A DNA stretch of 7,758 bases from Rhodospirillales bacterium (GCA_021775195.1 JAJFIG010000193.1:1-7758), one strand, 5' to 3'; shown: positions 1 through 5,982, numbered from the stretch's first letter. The notes: generated by a model from the letters alone, not told the origin. Translations and numbers: made by a program.

Positions 1-250
1 GGTAGAAGCCGGCGTCGATGCTGTAGTTCTTCTGGCTCAGGCGGATGTAGTGGCGCACGACCTGGGGTTCGGACAGGTGCGGCAGGCCGACGGGGCCGCT
101 GCGGGCGAGGCCGCCGAGGCGGTCGCCGCCGGCGTGGGCGGGGGCCTCGTGCAGGTCGACGCCGCCGCGTCCCGGTTCGTCCTGCTCGAAGATCAGCGGT
201 TCCTCCAGACAGAGACCGCGGTGGCCGGTGGTGGTCTGAATGTCGGCCAT
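1..250 (-). CDS. gcvPB: Glycine dehydrogenase (decarboxylating) subunit 2, N-terminal part, runs off the left edge
   Basis: Only the first 83 residues are present; the rest lies beyond position 1. The ATG at 250-248 shares its A with the gcvPA stop codon (TGATG), and an AAGGAGG Shine-Dalgarno sits about 8 nt upstream inside the end of gcvPA, so the start is well supported. Family hallmarks visible are LEEPLIFE (residues 15-22), PGRGGVDL (27-33), RLGGLAR, GLPHLSEP (55-62) and VVRHYIRLSQKNYSIDAGFY near the break, which matches the start of bacterial GcvPB proteins. With GcvPA it forms the split P-protein, the PLP enzyme that decarboxylates glycine and loads the aminomethyl group on lipoyl-GcvH in the cytoplasm. 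From family knowledge, the PLP-binding lysine is in the missing C-terminal half, so the active site cannot be checked here. It is the last visible gene of the gcvT-H-PA-PB operon. Confidence 0.95.
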   Translation of the reverse strand, partial: MADIQTTTGHRGLCLEEPLIFEQDEPGRGGVDLHEAPAHAGGDRLGGLARSGPVGLPHLSEPQVVRHYIRLSQKNYSIDAGFY

Positions 251-1593
251 CACAAAACCTCCTTCAGTCCGCCGATCAGGATGTCCATCTCGGCCTCGCT
301 GTTGGTTTCGGTCACCGCCATCAGGAGAAGGTTCTCGAGTTCATCCCGGCCGGGATAGAGCCGGGATGCCGGGACGCCGCCGAGAATGCCCTTGCCGGCG
401 AGGGCGTCGACGACGACGGTGGCTGGTTTCGAAAGGCGTACGGTGAACTCGTTGAAAAAGGTATCGTTCACGACCTCGGCCCCGTCGACGCCGTCGAGGC
501 GCTCCGCGAGGGCCAGAGCGTGGGCGTGATTGAGCGCGGCGAGGCCGGTGAACCCGTCCTCGCCAAGCTGGGTCAGATGAATGGTGAAGGCGAGGCTGCA
601 GAGGCCGGAATTGGTGCAGATGTTGCTGGTCGCCTTTTCCCGGCGGATGTGCTGCTCGCGGGTGGAGAGAGTGAGGACGTAGCCGCGGGCGCCGTCGACG
701 TCTGTGGTCTCGCCAACCAGGCGTCCCGGCATCTGGCGGATGTATTTCTGGCGCGTTGCCAGCAGGCCGACCGTGGGGCCGCCGAAGTTGAGGGCGTTGC
801 CCAGGGCTTGGCCCTCGGCTGCGACGATGTCGGCGCCCATCTCCCCCGGTGACCTGAGGGCCCCAAGGGAAATGATCTCGGTGACGACGACGATGAGCAG
901 CGCCTTGGCGTCGTGGCAGGCCTCGGCCAGGGCGCTGACGTCGCGCAGGTGACCGAAGAAGCCGGGATACTGAACCACGACACAGGCCGTCTCGCCGTCG
1001 ATCCGGGACGCCAAGTCCTCATCGCCCCGCCAGTCTGGGTCGGCACATTCGACCTCGGTGTTCAGGAATTGGGTCATGGTGTTGACCACGTCGCGATAAT
1101 GGGGATGCAGGCCGCCGGAGAGGATCACTTTGGTCCGCCGGGTGAGGCGGGTCGCCATCATCACCGCCTCGGCGCAGCCGGTGGAGCCGTCGTACATGGA
1201 GGCGTTGGCCACCTCCATCCCGGTGATCAGTGTGACCTGGGTCTGGAACTCGAACAGGTACTGCAGCGTTCCCTGGGATACTTCCGGCTGGTAGGGCGTG
1301 TAGGCGGTGAGGAACTCGCCGCGCTGGATCAGATGGTCGACGGCCGCCGGCACGTGGTGACGGTAGACGCCGGCGCCAAGAAAACACGGCGCCTCGGCGG
1401 CACTCAGGTTGCTGGCCGCCATGGCGCCCAACTGGCGCTCCACCTCCATCTCGCCGCAATGGCGAGGCATGTCGACGGGGCCGTCGAGACGCGCCGCCTT
1501 GGGGACATCGCGGAACAGATCGTCGATGGACCCAACCCCGATGACCGCCAGCATGTCCCGGCGGTCAGCGTCGGTCAGCGGCAGGTAGCGCAT
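250..1593 (-). CDS. gcvPA: Glycine dehydrogenase (decarboxylating) subunit 1
   Basis: This is the N-terminal half of the split glycine decarboxylase P-protein, 447 residues, matching the usual ~445-450. It pairs with GcvPB to decarboxylate glycine and hand the aminomethyl group to lipoylated GcvH. Recognisable family blocks are [10 protein letters not shown] at the start, [20 protein letters not shown] near residue 100, [19 protein letters not shown] just after it, and [20 protein letters not shown] near residues 260-280. I chose the ATG at 1593-1591, whose A is shared with the gcvH stop TGA (TGATG). A TTG one codon upstream (1596) would add one residue and is less likely. The Shine-Dalgarno is weak (GGCGGGA), so translation is probably coupled to gcvH. 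The stop codon in turn overlaps the gcvPB ATG by one base, so the same junction design is used twice. The frame is intact. Confidence 0.97.
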   Translation of the reverse strand: MRYLPLTDADRRDMLAVIGVGSIDDLFRDVPKAARLDGPVDMPRHCGEMEVERQLGAMAASNLSAAEAPCFLGAGVYRHHVPAAVDHLIQRGEFLTAYTPYQPEVSQGTLQYLFEFQTQVTLITGMEVANASMYDGSTGCAEAVMMATRLTRRTKVILSGGLHPHYRDVVNTMTQFLNTEVECADPDWRGDEDLASRIDGETACVVVQYPGFFGHLRDVSALAEACHDAKALLIVVVTEIISLGALRSPGEMGADIVAAEGQALGNALNFGGPTVGLLATRQKYIRQMPGRLVGETTDVDGARGYVLTLSTREQHIRREKATSNICTNSGLCSLAFTIHLTQLGEDGFTGLAALNHAHALALAERLDGVDGAEVVNDTFFNEFTVRLSKPATVVVDALAGKGILGGVPASRLYPGRDELENLLLMAVTETNSEAEMDILIGGLKEVL

Positions 1594-1970
1594 CAATCGA
1601 GTCCCGCCACGTATTCGTCGTAGGCGGCCTGGTCCATGAGGTCGTCGAGGGGGCTGGCGTCGCTGACCTTGATCCTGAATATCCAGCCTTCGCCCAGGGC
1701 GTCGGCGTTGATCTTCGCCGGTTCCTCGGTCAGGTCGTCGTTGACCTCGGTGACAGAGCCGCCGGCGGGGGTGTAGATCTCGCTCGCCGCCTTGACTGAT
1801 TCGACGACAGCGGCCTCGCCGCCGGGCTCGAGGTCGGCGCCGACCTCGGGCAGTTCGACGAAAACGATGTCGCCGAGCTGTTCCTGGGCGTAGGCGGTAA
1901 TGCCGACGGTGCCCTGGTCGCCGTCAACGCTGATCCATTCGTGTTCCTTGGTAAACTTGATCGTGGCCAT
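1593..1970 (-). CDS. gcvH: Glycine cleavage system H protein (lipoyl carrier)
   Basis: This 125-residue protein has the normal H-protein length. It shuttles the aminomethyl intermediate from the P-protein to the T-protein and is reoxidised by the L-protein, using a lipoyl arm. The lipoyl-lysine is Lys60 in VVESVKAAS, the conserved attachment motif. Other family features are KFTKEHEWI near the start, [22 protein letters not shown] (24-44), a conserved Asn in VTEVNDDL, and GWIFRIKV in the C-terminal part. The ATG at 1970 is preceded by GGGAGG (1982-1977) with a 6-nt spacer, the best ribosome binding site in the operon. This fits the need for more H-protein than enzyme subunits (inference). It lies 18 nt after gcvT, and its stop overlaps the gcvPA start by one base. 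Lipoyl attachment enzymes are not in the window. Confidence 0.98.
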   Translation of the reverse strand: MATIKFTKEHEWISVDGDQGTVGITAYAQEQLGDIVFVELPEVGADLEPGGEAAVVESVKAASEIYTPAGGSVTEVNDDLTEEPAKINADALGEGWIFRIKVSDASPLDDLMDQAAYDEYVAGLD

Positions 1971-1988
1971 GAGAATCCTCCCGAGATT
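1971..1988 (-). promoter_or_regulatory. gcvT-gcvH spacer with strong gcvH ribosome binding site
   Basis: The whole 18-nt gap between the gcvT stop (TAG, 1991-1989) and the gcvH ATG is taken up by a near-consensus GGGAGG at 1982-1977 and a 6-nt spacer. It leaves no room for a separate promoter or terminator, which supports co-transcription of gcvT and gcvH. Confidence 0.8.
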
Positions 1989-3104
1989 CTACTTTTTGTA
2001 ATAGCGGTGTTCGACGAACGGCATCTTGATCACCTCGGCCGGCAGGGATTTGCCGCGGACCGACAGGTTGACCGGGGTGCCCGGCTTGGCGAAGGTCGTC
2101 TTGACGTAGCCCATGGCCACCGGTCCCTCGACGGAGGGACCGAAGCCGCCGCTGGTCACTTCGCCGATGATCGAGTCGTCGGCGGTGCTGGTGATCTTGG
2201 TGTGGGCGCGCGCCGGTGCCCTGCCCTCGGGGCGGATGCCCACCAGGCGGCGTTCGACGCCCTCGGCGATCTGGCGTTGGATGACGTCGGCGCCGGGGAA
2301 TCCCCCTTCCTGGCGCCGGCGCTTGGAAATGGTCCAGATAAGGCCGGCCTCGATGGGTGTCGTGGTCTCGTCGATGTCGTTGCCGAAGAGGCACAGGCCC
2401 GCCTCCAGGCGCAGGGAATCGCGGGCGCCCAGGCCGATGGCCTTGACCTCGGGTTCGTGCAACAGCATTCCCGCCAGGTGCTCGGCCTTGTCTTCCGGCA
2501 CCGAGATCTCGAACCCGTCCTCGCCGGTGTAGCCCGACCGGGTGACGAAACAGGGAACGTCGGCAATGGTCAGGGTTTCGGCGGTCATGAACAGCATGTG
2601 GCGTGCCGGCGGTGCCAGGCGGGCCAGGACCTCGGCCGCCGCAGGCCCTTGGAGGGCCAGGAGGGCGCGGTCGTAAAGGACCTCCATCTCGCAGCGGCCG
2701 CCAATGCGTTCACGGATGTGGGCGATGTCCCGTTCCTTGCATCCGGCGTTGACGACCAGGAACAGGTGATCGCTGCCCCGGGACCCCATGAGGTCGTCCA
2801 TGATGCCGCCCTGCTCGTTGGTCAGCATGGTGTAACGCATCTTGCCAACGGGCAGTTCCTGGAAGTCGCCGGGGACCAGGGTTTCAAGGGCTGCCGCCGC
2901 GTCGCCGCCGCGCAGGATCACCTGGCCCATGTGGGAGACATCGAACAACCCGGCCTTGGCGCGGGTGTGCTGGTGCTCGGCCAGGATGCCGTCATACTGG
3001 ACGGGCATGTCGTAGCCGGCGAAGGGCACCATCTTGGCGCCGAGCTTGCGATGCAAGGCGTCGAGGGGAGTCTGCTTGAGGTCCTGGCCCTGGTTATCGG
3101 TCAC
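1989..3104 (-). CDS. gcvT: Glycine cleavage system T protein (aminomethyltransferase)
   Basis: GcvT transfers the methylene group from aminomethyl-lipoyl-GcvH to tetrahydrofolate, giving 5,10-methylene-THF and ammonia in the cytoplasm. Visible motifs, numbered from the start chosen here, are LKQTPLDALHRKLGAKMVPF (9-28), GLFDVSHMGQ (52-61), NEQGGIMDDLM (96-106, containing the conserved catalytic Asp), GYTGEDGFE (191-199, folate-binding region) and a typical C-terminal MPFVEHRYYKK. The frame is open up to an ATG at 3140 (383 aa), but I prefer the GTG at 3104-3102 (371 aa). GGAG at 3114-3111 stands 6 nt before it, the protein then begins near where relatives begin, and the ATG at 3140 sits in the loop of a strong hairpin with no well-spaced ribosome binding site. 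It is the first gene of the operon and follows a tandem glycine riboswitch. No key residue appears to be missing. Confidence 0.96.
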   Translation of the reverse strand: MTDNQGQDLKQTPLDALHRKLGAKMVPFAGYDMPVQYDGILAEHQHTRAKAGLFDVSHMGQVILRGGDAAAALETLVPGDFQELPVGKMRYTMLTNEQGGIMDDLMGSRGSDHLFLVVNAGCKERDIAHIRERIGGRCEMEVLYDRALLALQGPAAAEVLARLAPPARHMLFMTAETLTIADVPCFVTRSGYTGEDGFEISVPEDKAEHLAGMLLHEPEVKAIGLGARDSLRLEAGLCLFGNDIDETTTPIEAGLIWTISKRRRQEGGFPGADVIQRQIAEGVERRLVGIRPEGRAPARAHTKITSTADDSIIGEVTSGGFGPSVEGPVAMGYVKTTFAKPGTPVNLSVRGKSLPAEVIKMPFVEHRYYKK

Positions 3105-3110
3105 GCGGTT

Positions 3111-3149
3111 CTCCAACAAGGTTGCGGGCGCCACCGGCATAGCCGGCGC
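3111..3149 (-). promoter_or_regulatory. Hairpin and ribosome binding site between glycine riboswitch and gcvT
   Basis: Reading the minus strand, GCGCC-GGC-TAT-GCC-GGT-GGCGC (3149-3128) can fold into a strong GC stem with a TAT loop and a small GGT bulge. It lies directly after aptamer 2. The possible upstream gcvT ATG (3140) begins in this loop. GGAG (3114-3111) follows 13 nt later, 6 nt from the GTG at 3104. There is no T-tract after the stem, so it does not look like an intrinsic terminator. Translational control of the ribosome binding site is the more natural reading, but the pairing partner is not obvious. Confidence 0.5.
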
Positions 3150-3152
3150 ATG

Positions 3153-3355
3153 CCCCCTCTGTCTCGGAACCTGAAAGATTCCCCGGCCATCGTGGCGACC
3201 GGGTTACATCTTCGGTGAGGGGTCCGCGGCCGAGCCGCGCGCCCCTGCTTTCCAGAGCCTCATCACCGTGCGGTCCTTTTGCCTGAGAGTTTCCGGGGCG
3301 GTTGCTCCTTCGGCGTCGGCCCGGGGCGTCACCGCCCGGCCGAACTCTCCCGCAT
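3153..3355 (-). promoter_or_regulatory. Tandem glycine riboswitch (gcvT type)
   Basis: Two glycine aptamers lie in series upstream of gcvT. Aptamer 1 runs from GGGAGAG (3351-3345) through the conserved core GCCGAAGGAGCAA (3314-3302) to AACTCTCAGGCAAAAGGACC (3291-3272); GAGAGT pairs with ACTCTC. After a linker of about 14 nt, aptamer 2 starts CTCTGGAAAGC (3257-3247), has the core CACCGAAGATGTAAC (3217-3203) and ends TCTTTCAGGTTCCGAGACAG plus AGG. Its closing stem pairs CTCTG (3257-3253) with CAGAG (3161-3157). These are the signature blocks of the glycine riboswitch, which is known to control gcv operons, usually switching expression on when glycine is plentiful. The position directly before gcvT fits that role. 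I did not compute a fold; the identification rests on conserved sequence blocks, stem complementarity and location. Confidence 0.96.
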
Positions 3356-3420
3356 GGGTCACCTGAGTGCGTCTATCCTGTTTTCCTTCCGGACCACCAA
3401 CGGCGGCGTCCTCTGGGGCT

Positions 3421-3448
3421 AGTTTAAAGGGTTCGGGAGCGAGGTCAA
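3421..3448 (-). promoter_or_regulatory. Probable sigma-70 promoter of the gcv operon
   Basis: On the minus strand TTGACC (3448-3443) is separated by 16 nt from TAAACT (3426-3421). Five of six bases match the -35 consensus and four of six the -10. This places the start of transcription near 3414, leaving a leader of about 60 nt before aptamer 1. That leader holds an imperfect inverted repeat, GGAC...GTCC (3411-3391), of unknown meaning. The promoter sits just 15 nt after the stop codon of the upstream lipoprotein gene. Confidence 0.55.
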
Positions 3449-3463
3449 TAAGCGGCGGGATAT

Positions 3464-4048
3464 TCAGCGGCTGCCAGTGTTCTGCTTTTGATTGTATCGC
3501 AGTTCCTCGACCGACAACTGGAAGCCGACGAAAACCAGGAAATCGTCCCCCGTCTGCCCGCCCTCGACGGGAATCGTCAGGTTGACCGGATCGTCAGTGA
3601 GGATGAGCCGGGCGCTGTTCTCAGGAAAAATGGCGCCGGTCTGAAACGTCTTCTTGTTGAGGATCTGGCGCTGGGTGTCGGTGATGGTGACGAAGTAGTC
3701 GAACAAGGCGCGGCCATCCTTGTTGGCGGGCCCCCGGAGGATCTCGATGATGACGCCGACATCCATGCTCAGCTTGCCCTTACCCTTGGTGCCCGCGGTC
3801 TTGAACCCGCACTCGGACTGGACGTCGGCCAGGTTTCCCTCATAAACGACATCTATGAGGTCGCGGCCGGGCCCGGGGCCGAACTTGGCCACCTTGGCGG
3901 TTTCGGCAAGCACCGACACCCGGGGACAGGGAGGCGGGTTTTTCTTCTTCTCGAAGAGGGTGCATCCGGCAACAACGGTGGCCAACAGGACCAGCCCGGC
4001 CAGCCGGCAGGCGGCGGATTTCATTCTATGCGGGGTGCGTTTGCTCAT
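3464..4048 (-). CDS. Uncharacterised envelope lipoprotein
   Basis: A 194-residue protein with a clear lipoprotein signal: basic start MSKRTPHRMK, hydrophobic stretch LAGLVLLATV (16-25) and lipobox VVAGC with Cys29 as the lipidated residue. Residue +2 is Thr, not Asp, so by the E. coli sorting rule it would go to the outer membrane, facing the periplasm. The mature part starts with a charged KKK and a proline cluster, then CPRVSVLAETAKVAKFGPGP GRDL. Two more cysteines (41 and 80) could form a disulfide. The C-terminal half (95-185) reads as alternating beta strands (VGVIIEIL, LFDYFVTI, NLTIPV, DFLVFVGFQLS), suggesting a beta-sandwich-like domain. It resembles conserved hypothetical lipoproteins of Rhodospirillales that I recall but cannot name; the function is unknown. 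The ATG at 4048 follows the CDGSH gene stop by 2 nt with no Shine-Dalgarno, pointing to coupled translation. A GTG at 4054 would add two residues. Confidence 0.85.
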   Translation of the reverse strand: MSKRTPHRMKSAACRLAGLVLLATVVAGCTLFEKKKNPPPCPRVSVLAETAKVAKFGPGPGRDLIDVVYEGNLADVQSECGFKTAGTKGKGKLSMDVGVIIEILRGPANKDGRALFDYFVTITDTQRQILNKKTFQTGAIFPENSARLILTDDPVNLTIPVEGGQTGDDFLVFVGFQLSVEELRYNQKQNTGSR

Positions 4049-4050
4049 GG

Positions 4051-4290
4051 TCACAGGGAGGAATGGGTCCCGTCACAGAAAGGCTTTTTTCGGGTCGCCT
4101 TGCAGCCGCAGAAATAAACTGTCTTTGTTTCCTCAGCCTCGAACACGACCGGCGCGATGCCGGTGTCCTTGTGGGAGCCGTCGCAGAGCGGTTGCCTGGC
4201 GCTGCGTCCGCAGGCACACCAGAAGTACTTTTTGCCGGCGCTGACATCGACTTCGTAAGGAGACTTCTGCGCTGCGACCGGGTCGTCCAT
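4051..4290 (-). CDS. Dual-CDGSH iron-sulfur domain protein
   Basis: A 79-residue protein with two complete CDGSH motifs of the form C-x-C-x2-[ST]-x3-P-x-C-D-G-[ST]-H. The first is CACGRSARQPLCDGSH (Cys25, Cys27, Cys36, His40) and the second CGCKATRKKPFCDGTH (Cys61, Cys63, Cys72, His76). Each set of three Cys and one His is the known ligand set of a [2Fe-2S] cluster in the CDGSH/mitoNEET family, so two clusters are expected. There is no signal peptide or membrane anchor, so it should be a soluble cytoplasmic redox or cluster-transfer protein; its partner is unknown. The start MDDPVAAQKSPYEV is typical of bacterial members, and AAGGA lies 9 nt upstream of the ATG at 4290. The frame stays open further upstream, with an ATG at 4359 that would add 23 residues but has no ribosome binding site. 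The stop is 2 nt before the lipoprotein ATG. Confidence 0.93.
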   Translation of the reverse strand: MDDPVAAQKSPYEVDVSAGKKYFWCACGRSARQPLCDGSHKDTGIAPVVFEAEETKTVYFCGCKATRKKPFCDGTHSSL

Positions 4291-4361
4291 GGCGAACCGT
4301 CCTTCGTTGGTCCAGTGGAGAAGCGTCCGGGGCGCATCCGGGACGCATTCGAATTTCATGG

Positions 4362-4390
4362 ACTTTAGAGGAGACCCGGATGGTGCACAA
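4362..4390 (-). promoter_or_regulatory. Possible promoter for the CDGSH-lipoprotein pair
   Basis: On the minus strand TTGTGC (4390-4385) and TAAAGT (4367-4362) are separated by 17 nt, an ideal spacing, with three and four of six consensus bases. A start near 4355 would give a 5' leader of about 65 nt before the ATG at 4290. It is the best candidate I see in the divergent region; sequence match alone is weak evidence. The rest of this 200-bp region is GC-rich with no clear plus-strand promoter. Confidence 0.3.
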
Positions 4391-4517
4391 GATCGTGTCT
4401 GGTCCTTGCCAGGGCGGGGCGGGTTCCCGTAAGAAACGGGGGTACGGTTCCGGTGCGGCGCGCCGGCGCGGGGGAATGACAGCAGGTACCCATGGCGGTT
4501 TACACGGAAGTCAGTGA
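4380..4517 (+). CDS. Possible 45-codon upstream frame overlapping the thrB start
   Basis: ATG at 4380 opens a frame of 45 codons beginning MVHKIVSGPCQGG, rich in Gly, Arg and Lys, ending at TGA 4515-4517, which is 26 nt inside thrB in another frame. Its support is a good Shine-Dalgarno, AGGAG (4369-4373), with a 6-nt spacer, while thrB itself has only a poor one. It could be a leader whose translation feeds ribosomes to thrB. It does not have the run of Thr or Ile codons expected of a classical attenuation leader. The peptide itself resembles nothing I know, and the frame may be chance. Confidence 0.25.
   Translation: MVHKIVSGPCQGGAGSRKKRGYGSGAARRRGGMTAGTHGGLHGSQ
4450..4466 (+). other. GC-rich hairpin upstream of thrB
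   Basis: CCGGTGC (4450-4456) and GCGCCGG (4460-4466) can pair over seven positions, one of them a G-U wobble, around a 3-nt loop, ending 25 nt before the thrB ATG. A second small stem, CCCGT/ACGGG (4426-4430 and 4436-4440), lies just before it. Neither is followed by a T-tract, so they are not intrinsic terminators. They could affect thrB translation or simply reflect high GC. Confidence 0.25.
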
Positions 4518-5454
4518 CGAAGACCTGATCGCCTTCATCGCCGAATACGAGATCGGCGAGGTGACGGGATGCAAGGGCATCGCCGAGGGAATCGAGAACT
4601 CCAACTTCCTGCTCACTACCGACGGGGGCACCTTCATCCTGACCCTCTACGAGAAGCGGGTGAAGCCCGGTGACCTGCCGTTCTTTCTCGGCTTCATGGA
4701 GCATCTCGCGGGGCGCGGCATTCCCTGTCCGACGCCGGTCAAGGCCCGCGACGGCAAGGCGCTCAGGACGCTCTGCGGGCGCCCGGCCGCCGTCATCACC
4801 TTTCCCCCCGGCTTGTGGCCGAGGCGAATCACGCCCGAGCTTTGCGTCGAACTGGGCGCCGCCGTCGCGCGGCTGCACCTGGCCGGGGCGGACTTTTCCA
4901 TCGTCCGATCCAACGACCTGTCGGTGGACGCCTGGCGGCCGCTACTGGAGGCATCGGCGGGGCGCGCCGACGAAGTCCAGCCCGGCCTCGCCGACGAACT
5001 GGAGGCGGAGCTGCGAACCCTGGAGGAGGGCTGGCCGGCGGACCTGCCCAGCGGCGTCATCCACGCCGACCTGTTCCCCGATAACGTGTTCTTCAGCGGC
5101 GGGCGGCTGTCGGGCCTCATCGACTTCTATTTCGCCTGCAACGACTTCTTCGCCTATGACCTGGCGGTCTGCCTCAATGCCTGGTGCTTCGAGAAGGAAG
5201 GCAGCTTCAACGTCACCAAGGCGCGGCGCATGCTTACCGCCTATCGCAAGGTGCGCGACTTCTCCGACGCCGAACTGGCGGCCCTGCCGCTGCTGGCGCA
5301 AGGTAGCGCCATGCGCTTTCTGCTGACCCGTCTTTACGATTGGCTGAACACCCCGGCCGGCGCCCTGGTGACGCCCAAGAATCCGCTGGAGTACCTGCGA
5401 AAACTGCGCTTCCACCGGGATGTCTCCGGCCCCGGCGCCTACGGACTGGAATAG
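4492..5454 (+). CDS. thrB: Homoserine kinase (APH/choline kinase-like family)
   Basis: This enzyme phosphorylates homoserine to O-phosphohomoserine with ATP, the step before threonine synthase, in the cytoplasm. At 320 residues it matches the alphaproteobacterial and pseudomonad type of ThrB, which belongs to the aminoglycoside phosphotransferase-like fold and not the GHMP kinase family. Visible features are MAVYTEVSDEDLIAFIAEYE at the start, GIAEGIENSNFLL (29-41) and FILTLYEKRV (48-57) forming the nucleotide-binding N-lobe, the catalytic loop VIHADLFPDNVFF (189-201; His191, Asp193, Asn198), and the metal-binding Asp211 in GLIDFYFACNDFFAYDLA. The ATG at 4492 is the first start after an in-frame stop (TGA 4477-4479). 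Its Shine-Dalgarno is weak (CAGGT). rnhA follows after 4 nt, forming the familiar alphaproteobacterial thrB-rnhA pair; the ispH gene that often precedes them is not found upstream here. Confidence 0.95.
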   Translation: MAVYTEVSDEDLIAFIAEYEIGEVTGCKGIAEGIENSNFLLTTDGGTFILTLYEKRVKPGDLPFFLGFMEHLAGRGIPCPTPVKARDGKALRTLCGRPAAVITFPPGLWPRRITPELCVELGAAVARLHLAGADFSIVRSNDLSVDAWRPLLEASAGRADEVQPGLADELEAELRTLEEGWPADLPSGVIHADLFPDNVFFSGGRLSGLIDFYFACNDFFAYDLAVCLNAWCFEKEGSFNVTKARRMLTAYRKVRDFSDAELAALPLLAQGSAMRFLLTRLYDWLNTPAGALVTPKNPLEYLRKLRFHRDVSGPGAYGLE

Positions 5455-5458
5455 GCGG

Positions 5459-5920
5459 ATGGTAGAGACGAAAACCGGTGGCCCGGTGGTCGAGATGTTC
5501 ACCGACGGGGCCTGCAGCGGCAACCCGGGGCCGGGCGGCTGGGGGGTGCTGCTGCGCTGGCGGGGTGTGGAGAAGGAATTCTTCGGCAGCGAGGCCGAGA
5601 CCACCAACAACCGCATGGAGCTGATGGCCGTGATCGAGGGCCTGAAGGCCCTGAAGAAAACCAGCGCCGTGGCCATTTACACCGATAGCCAGTACGTGCA
5701 GCGGGGCATGACCGAATGGCTGGCGGCCTGGAAGGCGAAGGACTTCCGCATCAAGGGCGGGAAGATGCGCCCCAACCACGACCTGTGGCGGGAACTGGAC
5801 GAATTGGCCGGCAAACACAAGGTAAGCTGGCACTGGATCCGGGGGCACTCCGGGCACCCCGAAAACGAACGGGCCGACGAGCTCGCCGGCCGCGGCGCCC
5901 GGGAGGCGGCGGGCCGGTAA
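5459..5920 (+). CDS. rnhA: Ribonuclease HI
   Basis: RNase HI cuts the RNA strand of RNA-DNA hybrids, removing R-loops and primer RNA in the cytoplasm. The 153-residue protein is almost the length of the E. coli enzyme (155) and has all four carboxylate metal ligands: Asp16 in MFTDGACSGNPGPGG, Glu54 in TTNNRMELMAVIEGL, Asp76 in IYTDSQYV, and Asp140 in HPENERADELA. The general-base-type His130 in IRGHSGHPEN is also present. The basic protrusion segment WKAKDFRIKGGKMRPNHDLW (91-110) is intact. I chose the ATG at 5459, 4 nt after the thrB stop; the frame is open to 5420 inside thrB, but that extension overlaps thrB coding sequence and is not needed. The Shine-Dalgarno is poor, so translation is probably coupled to thrB. 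The stop overlaps the T-tract of the hairpin that follows on the other strand. Confidence 0.97.
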   Translation: MVETKTGGPVVEMFTDGACSGNPGPGGWGVLLRWRGVEKEFFGSEAETTNNRMELMAVIEGLKALKKTSAVAIYTDSQYVQRGMTEWLAAWKAKDFRIKGGKMRPNHDLWRELDELAGKHKVSWHWIRGHSGHPENERADELAGRGAREAAGR

Positions 5921-5952
5921 AACGGCGGGACATCCCCATCGACGTCCCGCCG
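5919..5952 (-). terminator. Intrinsic terminator between convergent rnhA and peroxiredoxin genes
   Basis: CGGCGGGAC (5923-5931) and GTCCCGCCG (5944-5952) form a perfect 9-bp GC-rich stem with a 12-nt loop. Read on the minus strand the stem is followed by TTTT (5922-5919), which overlaps the rnhA stop codon, so it best serves the peroxiredoxin transcript. On the plus strand there is no T-tract (GATATCTAG follows), but the same hairpin may also stop or protect the thrB-rnhA transcript. Confidence 0.7.
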
Positions 5953-5982
5953 GATATCTAGCCAGCCATGGCCGGCGCTTTC

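Noticed and set aside
913..1623. A 236-codon plus-strand open frame opposite gcvPA
   Set aside because: It is antisense to conserved gcvPA sequence, has no ribosome binding site of note, and its composition is typical of a reverse-strand shadow.
1941..3218. A 425-codon plus-strand open frame opposite gcvT
   Set aside because: It lies antisense to a complete, recognisable gcvT and the riboswitch; long antisense frames are expected in GC-rich coding DNA, and its product (many Gly, Ala, Asp, His, Leu repeats) resembles no protein family.
3488..4117. A 209-codon plus-strand frame opposite the lipoprotein gene
   Set aside because: The minus strand encodes a clear lipoprotein signal and lipobox in the same place; the plus-strand product has no recognisable features.
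4358..4432. A 24-codon frame starting MDFRGDPDG before thrB
   Set aside because: It has no Shine-Dalgarno and is in a different frame from the better-supported small frame at 4380; nothing marks it as real.
4426..4466. Thr/Ile attenuator before thrB
   Set aside because: Two small stems are present, but neither has a T-tract, and the neighbouring short frames lack clusters of Thr or Ile codons.
4051..4878. A 275-codon frame that would extend the CDGSH protein far upstream
   Set aside because: The upstream part is antisense to thrB and has no domain character. The family-typical start at 4290, with AAGGA before it, gives a normal-sized 79-residue protein.
5420..5458. A 13-codon N-terminal extension of RNase HI
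   Set aside because: It lies within the thrB coding end in another frame and is not needed for the fold; the ATG at 5459 gives the normal family length.
4942..5857. Minus-strand frames opposite thrB and rnhA
   Set aside because: They are shadows of two complete plus-strand genes whose catalytic residues are all in place.
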